Assembly (NCBI GenBank): GCA_036250225.1
Contig: JAPZLL010000008.1
Span: forward strand, 124,001-188,000
Direction: 5' to 3'
Length of the DNA stretch: 64,000 nucleotides
Origin: Cercophora sp. LCS_1
Lineage: Eukaryota; Ascomycota; Sordariomycetes; Sordariales; Lasiosphaeriaceae
This document shows, in pieces, positions 34,526-42,965 of the stretch. Numbering within the stretch: position 1 is the stretch's first letter; every line of letters begins with the position of its first letter. The notes beneath the pieces were generated by a model. The model was not told the origin of the DNA. It saw only the letters and a program-made list of their open reading frames with translations, and ran no database searches. A program made the position numbers and the translations under genes.

Positions 34526-35233
34526 TTTGGCTATGTTTCCTGGGGAAGGATGTAAGCTTGAATGTGGTTTGTTATGGTGTGAAAATGGTACGGAGGATTG
34601 GTGTTTGTGGTAGGAATTGAGTCAGTGGGAGGTCAGGCTCGCAGTGGCGCGATTTGGCCAGGCCACCAGGCTCCAAAGTTGAATGCGTGGAACCTTGGTG
34701 GTCGAGAGTTCAGTGTGGAGGCGGTTCAGGCGGGGAAGAAGCGATCGGGGGAGCTTGGGGCAATGACCTCATTCGCAGGGGTGAGCATCCCCGCAATTGT
34801 TAGCAAGCACGCAACCCCGCAACGCGTCGGATGGAAGAAGCGCGTCAAAGGGCTCAACAGGGTTCGACGGCTTGCGGTCTGAGCAATGTCGCGTTTGCTG
34901 CTTGATGTTCGGCAGTGCGACGCAATCTTTTAAGTCGTGTGATCTGTTGAAATATTTATTGTATGCGCGATGAAGTTGCTGTCCCTGTCTATCGCTAATA
35001 CCCATTCGCGCCTTCGAAATACCGTTCCTACACATTCTCTCATACAAAGCATAGGATCTTATGATTTCAACAACCAGTTGTCCAGTCCAATAAGTCCCGA
35101 TGTATACGAGTCTACTTTACGTCAACCATGTCAGCCCCGTCGTTAGTGTACGTGATATGCTCCCATCATGCCCAATGCTCCCCGACACAATCGTACACTG
35201 GTGTTACATATTTTACGATGCTCAGGCTGCAAA
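34526..35233. other. intergenic, UCH promoter / suv3 3' region
   Basis: 708 bp separate two minus-strand genes. No gene is seen. Confidence 0.6.
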
Positions 35234-37667
35234 TCAGCCAGAGGAGGCTTTCCCCTCATTATCTGCCTCGCTATCCAGCTCGTCAACACCCAGCGGCTCC
35301 TCGTGCCCATCTTGTTCCCAGATTCCAGGCCCTTCGTTGTGCTCTGGGACGCTTTCGTTCTCCTCGATGAACTGTTCGGCGAGCTGGGTGTGCTTGTCTG
35401 CCTTCAACCGCCGTTTGGCCATGGACAATTTGTGCTTGGATGGCAGGTAGCTTAGACCCTCAAGATGCTGGGCAATCCTGGCCTCCACCAGCTCCTTGAC
35501 GTGGAACGCGAGGTGCTGGCTCTGGAACACGCCCTCATAGCGATAACTCAGCCATAGGTAGAGACCGATGGACATGTGCAACCTTTCGAGTCGCCTGAGA
35601 AACTCGGTCTCGGTCATACCCGCCTGATGTCGGTCCATCTGGAGAACCTCCAGATCCACCTCCGGGATATCACATAGGTGGCCGGATTTGTGGTAGGCAA
35701 CGCATTCGACAAATGCCTGCAGCGTGGCGGGGCCGGCCGGATCATGAAGCGACACTGGTGCTGCTGTGAAGATGATCCGATCAGCCGTAGTCAACGGATA
35801 GGGTTCGATAAGCTCCGCAATCTCGATCTGCTCTTCGGAGTCGCAGAGGTGGAATCTCTCCGATAGCCGGCACTTTTCGCGGAGTCGCGAGAGAATAAAG
35901 GCGAAAGGAGTCCCTGGCGGGAAATGGGATGCAAACCGCTCTACGATAAACGGTGGAGCGGCCAGACCCGCCGTTCTCAAGGGCGGCGCTTCCTTGCTGA
36001 AAGCGGTTTTAATGGTATGGAGATCTTCATCAAGCACCGCCGTCACATACCCCGGTGTCGAGATTCCCTTTGGCATTTGTGGTTTTGCCTCGGCTATGAA
36101 TGTGGTCGCTGATGCTGAGGTGCTTAGGAGACCCCCGTATAGGGAACCAGCCGGTTTGGGGCTGGATATCTGGGGAGGCGAAGCTTCCTGGTTGGCATTG
36201 TTGGCCGTCCTAAACCGTCCAGCCCTTCCACCAATCTGTTTGATCTCTGGGATGGTAAGATGTCGCCAGGTTGCCCCGTCAAACTTGGACGCCGATTCAA
36301 AAATAACCCGCTTGATCTCCAGATTCAGACCCATGCCAATAGCATCGCTGGCTACGAGAAAGTCGTAATCGTTGGTCGGGTCATTGAAAAGCGCTGCTTG
36401 GTGGGCTCGGGTCTCCGGGGGCAAGGAGCCGTAAACAATGGCACATTTCCGGCCTGTCGCTTCCTCAACACCCTTTTTGAGCCCGTGCAAACCGACCCGG
36501 GTGAAAGCAACAACGCAATCCCCCTTTTGTAGCTTCTTGAAATCGCCTCCTAGCGACTCGTCCATCGTGTGCAGGGCATTAAGCCGCTCGTATCGGTGAA
36601 CCACAACTTTGTCACCCATCCTACGGCAGAGATCCTCGAGTAGCTCGACAGACCTCTCCTCTCCACAAAGATGCAGCTCCTTTGCCTGTATACCCATAAG
36701 AGCCTGAGACCAAGCCCACCCACGCATTTCGTCGGATATCATCTGTATCTCATCGATGACAGCAACATCGACAATCTCACCCAGGGGCGCCATTTCGACC
36801 GTGCATGACTGAAAATACGTACCGACGCCCTCGGGAATTCTCTGCTCCTCGCCTGTGACGAGAGCGCACGGTATCTTCTTCGCCTGGAAACGGGTGTATA
36901 TTTCATGCGCCAGGAGTCGAAGTGGACCAGCATACACGCCTGTCCTGGCTGATTCGAGTGCTTTGAGCGCATGATACGTCTTTCCCGAGTTCGTGGGACC
37001 GACATGTAGGTGGACAGTACGCTGCAATGCTCGTGCCCCCGGATACCATTCGTAAGGATAGCGAAGATCGCCAATGTCGTGGTGGAGTTCGTTGATCGAC
37101 GGCTCGATTTCATTTCGCATAACATGGCTTTCGAACGAGTATTTCAACTCCTTTGTCACGCCACGTTCGTCTGCCTTCACAAAAGCGTTGCGCAAGTTCC
37201 AGAAGAGAGGATTCTGCTGGCGAGAGGTCCGTCCATGCTTTGAAGCCAACAGGAAAGCCGTCGCCAGAGACTTGCGGAAGAGATCCGTTTCCTTCTTCAA
37301 ATCGAATCTGGTCGGTCCAGAGTACCTGGCAGCCCACCCTCTAATAACGTGATCGAGGCGCGAGTTTACGAAAGCGTGTAACTGGGCATAATTCCGTTCC
37401 CTCGCTGCTCTTTCGTGCAGGTCCGCTTCTCTTACCCTCACATCGAGTCTTCTCCGTCGGTCGTCTGCTCCCTAGGAGGTACTACGTAAGCAAAGAAGGC
37501 GCAGAGACAGAGGGAGCACCAACCGATGGACCTTGACTACCCAACACCGTTTTATAGAGAGCCGACCGTGTGGAAGACGCCGTCCCACTTCTGGCACGAC
37601 ATGGTGGTAAAACATGAATGCGGGCTGTGGGCTTCGGCCTCCTAACAAGCCGAAGCAACGAGTTCAT
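35234..37667 (-). CDS. suv3: Suv3, mitochondrial ATP-dependent RNA helicase
   Basis: Exon 2 (37471-35234) carries 745 residues of unmistakable Suv3: helicase motif I GPTNSGKT (about 206-213 of the full model), motif II DEIQ (about 288-291), motif V SDAIGMGLNL, motif VI GGRAGRF (about 462-468) and the C-terminal SUV3 domain ending in acidic residues. Exon 1 (37667-37524) supplies an Arg-rich, acid-free presequence beginning MNSLLRLVRRPKPTAR, fitting mitochondrial import. The joining intron is the uncertain part: the acceptor CCTCCTAG before 37471 is clear, but the in-phase donor could be GTTGGT (52-nt intron, used here; 793 residues) or GTGTTG further upstream. Suv3 works with the RNase Dss1 as the mitochondrial RNA degradosome. 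It is divergent from the R-SNARE gene. Confidence 0.9.
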
Positions 37668-38138
37668 GGCCAGACTCGTGAAGCAAAAGACTTCATGCTG
37701 ACACGTACCGGAAGTCTTGTTCTGGCGTCGCGATAGTGAATTGGCGACTTTTCCTCGTCGCTGCCCGCTGGTCGTCAATTTTTTGGTTACCGATTACAGG
37801 GGTTCGATGCGCTTTCACAATCACCACGTGACCGATACCCCCATCCCCACCTGATGCCAAGGCGGAGACGCACCCGAATGGATCCTAACGGCTTGGTCGA
37901 GCGAGTCCTGCACGCTTCGTCATCTCGCAGCTCGACCTGTCGTCTTTAGTCTCTAGTCATCGTCGCCCATCCGTTCCGAGAAGCATCCCAACACCATAGA
38001 CAGCACCACGCCGGGCAGCGGCACCCCCGACGCACCGTCCCGACATCCCTTTCGACACCCATCGTCACCTAAATACACCAAACCGATTGCTTCGGAATCA
38101 ACATTCACGTTGCGCATTAACCACCGCCCGACATCACG
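37668..38138. promoter_or_regulatory. divergent promoter, suv3 / R-SNARE
   Basis: 471 bp separate the two start codons. An E-box within CCACGTGACC is present at 37824-37833. The R-SNARE side has an A/C-rich leader. Confidence 0.4.
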
Positions 38139-38918
38139 ATGGCTTCCTCCTCAACACCCGCGACCCCCCTCCTCTAGTACGCCCCCCATCCCCATCCCCA
38201 TCCCCTTCACCCCTTCAACACCAAACTAACTGTCAACAGCTCCTGCATAGCCCACAACACAACCATCCTCTCCGAGTGCACCACCTCGGCCTCCTCCCAA
38301 ACCTCATCCCTCGCATCCCTCATCCTCCCCAAAATCGACCACTCAACCCCCCAAAAACTAACCTACACCCACGGCGCCTACCACATCCACTACATCTCCG
38401 AAGCCCCCTCGGACCACGACCCGCACAACCCATCAGCAGGCGGACTTGTCTTCCTGGTAGTAGCCGACTCGTCCCTAGGTCGACGCATCTCATTCGGCTA
38501 CCTCGTCGAGGTGCGCAATCGCTTCTTCGCACGCTACCCCGCCGCGACAACTGAGTTTGGCGACCTGCCCGATTATGGCGCCGGCGCGTTCAACTCGGAG
38601 CTGCGCAGTTTAATGGTGGAGTATGGGACTACGGGCGCCGGGCAGAACGATGCGATTACAAATGTGCAGCGGGAGATTGACGACGTGAGGGGTATCATGA
38701 CGCGAAATATTGAGGGGCTGTTGGAGCGGGGGGAGAGAATTGACTTGTTGGTTGACAAGACGGATCGGCTCGGTGGGAGCGCGAGGGAGTTTAGGGTCAG
38801 GAGTCGGGGGTTGAAGAGGCGGATGTGGTGGAAGAATGTCAAGTTGATGGGGTTGTTGGGGTTGGTGGTTGTGTTGATTGTGCTGACGATTGTGATTTCT
38901 ATCAAGAATAGTGTTTGA
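38139..38918 (+). CDS. VAMP7/Nyv1-like R-SNARE with longin domain
   Basis: Exons 38139-38176 and 38240-38918 give 238 residues. The 63-nt intron has donor GTACGC and branch site CTAAC, and contains a CCCCAT repeat. Residues about 10-125 form the longin fold (LLYSCIAHNTTIL at the start, then VFLVVADSSLGRRISFGYL and an RFFARYP helix). The SNARE motif follows from about 140, with the central Arg layer in GLLERGERIDLL, then a basic linker RSRGLKRRMWWKNVK and a C-terminal membrane anchor of about 20 hydrophobic residues. Such R-SNAREs drive fusion at vacuoles and late endosomes, or in some filamentous fungi in tip-directed traffic. No prenylation motif is present, so it is not Ykt6. Confidence 0.9.
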
Positions 38919-39779
38919 TGCGCCTGGGTTTTGTTTTGAGAGAGATAGGATTGTTTGCACTATTCGATGGACTTGGGTTTTGTCATTGCTGTCGCCCGGG
39001 ATACAGGACAGAGAAAACGGACGGTCGATACCCCGAGTTCGGGTTCTATTAGAATCCTCCTACCACTACCTTCTTCTTTGTAGTATTACTACTTCTAGAT
39101 AAGAACAGTTTCCTTTGGATGTGCAGACGCTTATGCAGTTACTCTGCCGACGAGTCTTAATTCCTGTCGAGTTTGCCCCACAGATCTACCCTCCCCTATT
39201 CATAACCTTGGCCCCTTTCCGTTAGATACATTGCGTTGTGCATCTTGGTAGACATAACCGTGAACAACCGGGCTCGCATGGTGAGATGGCGGCGCTGAAA
39301 GCGTCGGTGGCTGTCTGCGAAGTTTCTGGGTGAAGAAAACGGGGTGGCAGTGCGATACGCTGTGGGGTATCCTCAGAATTGGATTAGGCGTAGACACAAC
39401 CGATGGGACTGTTGGCCTTGTTGGTGGATGAAGCGTCGCCATTGTGAGATGAGTGAGGTGAGGTAAGGGCGGGGTGAGCCGAGGCAGACCAGCACAGTGG
39501 AATGAGGCCTGATTGACGAGATTGAGTCTCTTGATGTAGCCTGTCTCAATTGGTAGAACTCCCGAGGACAGCTTTTCGCGGTTGAGAAATTGCTATCGCG
39601 TTTGTAGTTTTGTCGCGATAGAAGTTGAAGTGAAGAGGCGTGTCGTCATTGACACCTTTGCGCGCCTTCACGTGAAGTGCCGACGGGCCCCGCTAATTCC
39701 AACGGCCCGGATATCATACCCCTGACGACGGGCGCCGTTTGACCTTGAAATTCTAAGCATACCCAGAGGCCGGTTGAGG
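38919..39779. other. convergent 3' region
   Basis: 861 bp lie between the 3' ends of the R-SNARE and SDR genes. An A-box-like sequence near 39541 lacks a B-box and a fold, so it is not called a tRNA. Nothing else is seen. Confidence 0.6.
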
Positions 39780-41039
39780 TTATTTCTCGGCGGTTTTCTT
39801 TGCCCTTTTGCCCGTCTTTGCTTTTTGGGTTTCCTTTTTCTTTCCCTTGGAAATGGCATCGACGAGCGATTCAATCTCCTCAACTTGTTTCTTCTGCTTC
39901 TCCTCCTCGTCCCTCTTCTCCTGCTCCTTTTTCGCCTTGGCCCTCTTCACCGCGCTTTCTTTCTCCGTCTTCTCAATCAGCTTGTCGCTCGCCTCCCACA
40001 GCTTTTTGGCAACTTCGTCGTCCTTGATATCCTTCCGGGCGTAATCGACCTCCATGCACTCCTTCAACAACTTGCCCCCCTTCTCCCGGACAAGACTTCC
40101 CTCCAGCGCTGCATAGAGAATAGACTGTGCTCCCATCACCGGGCTCTTCAACAGGAGCCATACCAATGGATAGAGAAGCATGTAAATCAGCAGCCCAAAC
40201 AAGGAACCCCTCGTCAGCCACCTCCTCATGCCCGGCGTCCTCGTGTATCCCGGGTCAACCAGGAACACCCTCGAATTCATGGGCAACTGGTCCGGCCTCT
40301 TGTACGCATCCAGGTGTTTTTGGTACGTCAGCGCAAACACCATCAGCGCCAGCTTGCTCCTCGCATAAGCCCTGCCGGGACTCCAATCCTTTTCCTCCAT
40401 CGGCACATCCAACGGCGGCGAACCAATATACGTAGAACATGTGGGGATAACAATCCTCACGTCCCGATCAAACTGCTGCGCCTTGATGGCGGGGTTCAAT
40501 ATTGCCAACAAATGAAAATTAGCCAAGTAGTTGACCATCCACGTCGTCTCAATCCCCTCGGCCGTCTCAGTCCGCTTCCCGCCAGGCGGCGTCATGGTCG
40601 CCGCGCAGAGCACAATCATATCCAGCCGACGCGGCGGTGAATTGTCGATCCACTTTGTTGCAAACTGGCGAATGCTGTGTAAAGAAGCCAGGTCGACCTG
40701 CTCGGTATAGATCATCTGGTTGTTGGTGCGCTCGCGCAGGTCATCGATGTAATCCACCAGGAATGGGTCCGACTGGTGCTGCCGCGTGAGAAGGACGAGC
40801 TGCGCGCCGCGCCGGGCAAACTCCTCTGCTAGTACGGCGCCGATTCCGGATGTGCCGCCCGTGATAATCACCACCCGGCCGTGCATGTCGCGCTCTGCCG
40901 TGCACGTAGCGCCCGCGATGTAGAGCTTGGTGAGGGTCACGGCGCCGAGCGTGCCTCCCGTTTTGAGGATGGTGCTCAAGTGAGGCATCCATGACGGCAC
41001 GCCGTCGAAGAAAAGGGAGGTTAGAAACGGGATTGGCAT
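39780..41039 (-). CDS. Short-chain dehydrogenase/reductase with basic coiled-coil tail
   Basis: A single exon encodes 419 residues from the ATG at 41039 (MPIPFLTSLFFDG); the frame stays open upstream but without family-like sequence. The Rossmann cofactor site TGGTSGIG is at 60-67, the SDR Asn at about 170 (MVNYLANF), Ser in TCSTYIG at about 202 and the catalytic YARSK at 225-229. The usual NNAG motif is replaced by LCAATM. A hydrophobic segment near 282-300 (LFGLLIYMLLYPLVWLLL) suggests membrane anchoring, probably ER or lipid droplet. The last 75 residues are almost all Lys, Glu, Arg and Gln and should form a long charged helix. The family acts on steroid, retinoid or lipid carbonyls with NAD(P)H; the substrate is unknown. 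Confidence 0.88.
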   Translation of the reverse strand: MPIPFLTSLFFDGVPSWMPHLSTILKTGGTLGAVTLTKLYIAGATCTAERDMHGRVVIITGGTSGIGAVLAEEFARRGAQLVLLTRQHQSDPFLVDYIDDLRERTNNQMIYTEQVDLASLHSIRQFATKWIDNSPPRRLDMIVLCAATMTPPGGKRTETAEGIETTWMVNYLANFHLLAILNPAIKAQQFDRDVRIVIPTCSTYIGSPPLDVPMEEKDWSPGRAYARSKLALMVFALTYQKHLDAYKRPDQLPMNSRVFLVDPGYTRTPGMRRWLTRGSLFGLLIYMLLYPLVWLLLKSPVMGAQSILYAALEGSLVREKGGKLLKECMEVDYARKDIKDDEVAKKLWEASDKLIEKTEKESAVKRAKAKKEQEKRDEEEKQKKQVEEIESLVDAISKGKKKETQKAKTGKRAKKTAEK

Positions 41040-41397
41040 TTCGCGAGTCGGATTGAGCGCGGCGCAACTATTGTTGCATGTCTGGTTGAAGCGGGCCGGA
41101 AATTCCAGGCTGGCTTTTGGTTCCTGGCGGTCACGTAGGTCCCTGTCCTGTCCCAGCTTGATTGATGTGGGGCCGTGGCGCTCAGTGGGCCTCCCGGGGG
41201 TTGGCGATCTCGCCACTAAACAGAGCCTCAAGGCAACTTCCGTCTTGCATCCCAGAGTCACCATCAACCAACCCTCGTGAGTCAAAAGACACAAATATAT
41301 TCAGGCAGCAACTGAGGGTATACTCTATATACCTAAACCCGAAACCATCAGTTTGTTTTTCAAAAGACGAAAAAAAAAAAAAAAAAAAGAATACAAA
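41040..41397. promoter_or_regulatory. divergent promoter, SDR / G-patch gene
   Basis: 358 bp separate the start codons. A run of 19 A (41370-41388) lies 9 nt before the G-patch ATG, so the mRNA leader is predicted to contain a poly(A) stretch. Confidence 0.45.
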
Positions 41398-42126
41398 ATG
41401 GATGCACCACCAGAGGACGACTATTCCGACACGCCCCTCCAACACCTCCGCCCCTTTGGAAGCGGCCTCCACAAGAAGAAAATCGCCTTCGTCCCAGCCT
41501 CCAACCTCGACGCAACATCAACTCTCACCGCTCCCAACAACAAACCAGAAGATATATCCCAAATCTACCTCAACCTCGTCCTCCCCTCAGGCCCGCAAAA
41601 ACCAAAACCCCCACCAGCGTCCCCATCACAACCCCAAATCTGCGAAATCTGCAACCTCCCCTTGTCTCCCCTGCCCCCCAACGCACCAGAAACCAAATCA
41701 GACACCAAACCAGATACCACTATAACTTCCCACACCCACACCCACACCCACTCACAAACCATAGCGCACCAGCTCTCCCTCCCCCACTCCCACCCCCCCT
41801 CCGCCCTAGACCGTTCCCGCATGGGCCTCTCCTACCTCTCTACACACGGCTGGGATCCAGATTCCCGTAAAGGCCTGGGCAGTTTGCAGCAAGGTATCCA
41901 GTACCCCATCAAAGCCAAGGCCAAGAATGATACGCTAGGTATTGGTATTACCATTCCCAAGAACCTACCCCCACCAAAACCGAAAGAGAGGTTGCTAGAT
42001 GCGGGTAAGGTACGGAAGCAGGCGGAACGGGAGAGGCGGAAAGCAGAAAGGTTGAGGAAAGAGTTGTTTGGGAGGGGGGATGATTTGGAAAAGTATCTGG
42101 GGGGTGGTGCGGGCGAGTGGGAATGA
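41398..42126 (+). CDS. G-patch domain protein
   Basis: A single exon encodes 242 residues. The G-patch lies at about 143-183: GLSYLSTHGWDPDSRKGLG with the following QQGIQYPIKAKAK and LGIG, preceded by a CEIC pair (82-85) and a His-Thr repeat in a Pro-rich linker. A basic helix (KVRKQAERERRKAERLRKEL) ends the protein. G-patch proteins bind RNA and activate DEAH helicases in splicing or ribosome biogenesis; the placement near the C-terminus recalls the GPANK1-like group. The start is chosen at the first in-frame ATG after the poly(A) tract. A damaged second copy of the same segment follows immediately downstream. Confidence 0.88.
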   Translation: MDAPPEDDYSDTPLQHLRPFGSGLHKKKIAFVPASNLDATSTLTAPNNKPEDISQIYLNLVLPSGPQKPKPPPASPSQPQICEICNLPLSPLPPNAPETKSDTKPDTTITSHTHTHTHSQTIAHQLSLPHSHPPSALDRSRMGLSYLSTHGWDPDSRKGLGSLQQGIQYPIKAKAKNDTLGIGITIPKNLPPPKPKERLLDAGKVRKQAERERRKAERLRKELFGRGDDLEKYLGGGAGEWE

Positions 42127-42146
42127 GGGGGCACCATGATACAGGG

Positions 42147-42238
42147 AACTACGGATGGAATCCAGACGCCCGCAAAAGGTCTAGGCCTGGCGCAGCAGGG
42201 AATTCAATCCTCCCAACACAGCAAAGCCAAGTTGACGA
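42147..42238 (+). pseudogene. frameshifted partial duplicate of the G-patch segment
   Basis: Twenty nt after the G-patch stop codon, the sequence encodes YGWNPDARK in one frame and, after one extra A in an AAAA run (42174-42177), KGLGLAQQGIQSSQHSKAK in the next. This aligns with HGWDPDSRKGLGSLQQGIQYPIKAKAK of the intact gene (about 41846-41925). DNA identity is partial, so it is an old tandem duplication or the remains of an alternative C-terminus. Confidence 0.7.
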
Positions 42239-42421
42239 GTGAGTTTGTTTGTGTGAAGCGGAAGAATTCGCAGAGGTATTTGGGGCGTAGTGTATCAACT
42301 AGTAGTCTGGTGTTTGCGGGGGGTTTAAGGCTGAGGGTAAGGGAACTTGTAAGGCTGGGTGTGTGATGTAGAGAGAGGACTTGGCGCAAGGCTGAGAGGA
42401 TGAGGCCAGAGGTAAAAATGC

Positions 42422-42427
42422 AAAAAA
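42422..42427 (-). terminator. Pol III T6 terminator of tRNA-Arg
   Basis: Six T on the minus strand, 9 nt after the tRNA 3' end. Confidence 0.75.
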
Positions 42428-42436
42428 TTATGGAAG

Positions 42437-42509
42437 CGACCACGATGCGATTCGAACGCACAATCTCCAGAGCCGAAATCTGGCGCCTTAGCCATTAGGC
42501 CACGCGGCC
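42437..42509 (-). tRNA. tRNA-Arg(TCG)
   Basis: 73 nt without intron. Acceptor stem GGCCGCG/CGTGGTC (two G-U pairs), D-arm with TGGCCTAATGG A-box, anticodon stem CCAGA/TCTGG with loop TTTCGGC (anticodon TCG, decoding CGA), T-arm GTGCG-TTCGAAT-CGCAT and discriminator G. A T6 terminator follows. Confidence 0.93.
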
Positions 42510-42638
42510 TTGAAGATGAAGTTCGTTATCATCGCTGAGGTTGACTGGCGTCGTGGTCGTTGGAGGTCACCGAGAGATCGTCCCGCAGCACCAACGTGAT
42601 ATTCTCAGAACTCGAGACTAAGAAAAAAAGAGCAGGAA

Positions 42639-42753
42639 CCCCCCCCTTCCCCCCCCCCCCCAAAAAAAGGGAACAAAAAAAAGCAAAGAAACAAAAACTT
42701 GAAACAAAAAAAAAGAAAGAGGGGAAAGAAAAGGGGGGAAAGGGGGGAAAGGG
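42639..42753. repeat. C-tract, A-rich middle and G-tract between tRNA-Arg and a tRNA relic
   Basis: An almost pure C tract (42639-42661, broken by TT) and a G/A tract (42721-42753, three long G runs separated by AAA) flank an A-rich middle. The two outer arms are nearly complementary and could pair; each also has quadruplex potential on one strand. Confidence 0.8.
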
Positions 42754-42779
42754 CAAAAAGGCTACAGCTGCGACTCCTC

Positions 42780-42859
42780 GCAAGTCCCGAGGATCGAACG
42801 AGGGGCGAATGGAGGCAAGATGTACAAGGAGGCCCTCGTACCGCTGCACCACCAGTGGC
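42780..42859 (-). pseudogene. tRNA-like relic (possibly tRNA-Thr(TGT)-derived)
   Basis: The minus strand begins GCCACTGGTGGTGCAGCGGTA, resembling the 5' half of a tRNA, has a CCTTGTA anticodon-loop-like segment and a B-box-like CGTTCGATCC. The D-stem, T-stem and acceptor 3' strand do not pair properly (acceptor 4 of 7 pairs), and about 10 extra bases seem to split the T-arm region. It is best read as a decayed tRNA copy; the identity is a guess from the anticodon loop. Confidence 0.35.
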
Positions 42860-42965
42860 TAACAAACTAAGCTAGTAGATTGGGTGAAATCTTTACTCTA
42901 TATGGATCATAGCCAGGGCCTTCCATCATTGTATTCGCACACAGCTAAGCCTCCACGGCATTCCA

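Noticed and set aside
39530..39600. A-box-like sequence reminiscent of a tRNA D-arm
   Set aside because: No B-box downstream and no cloverleaf can be drawn.
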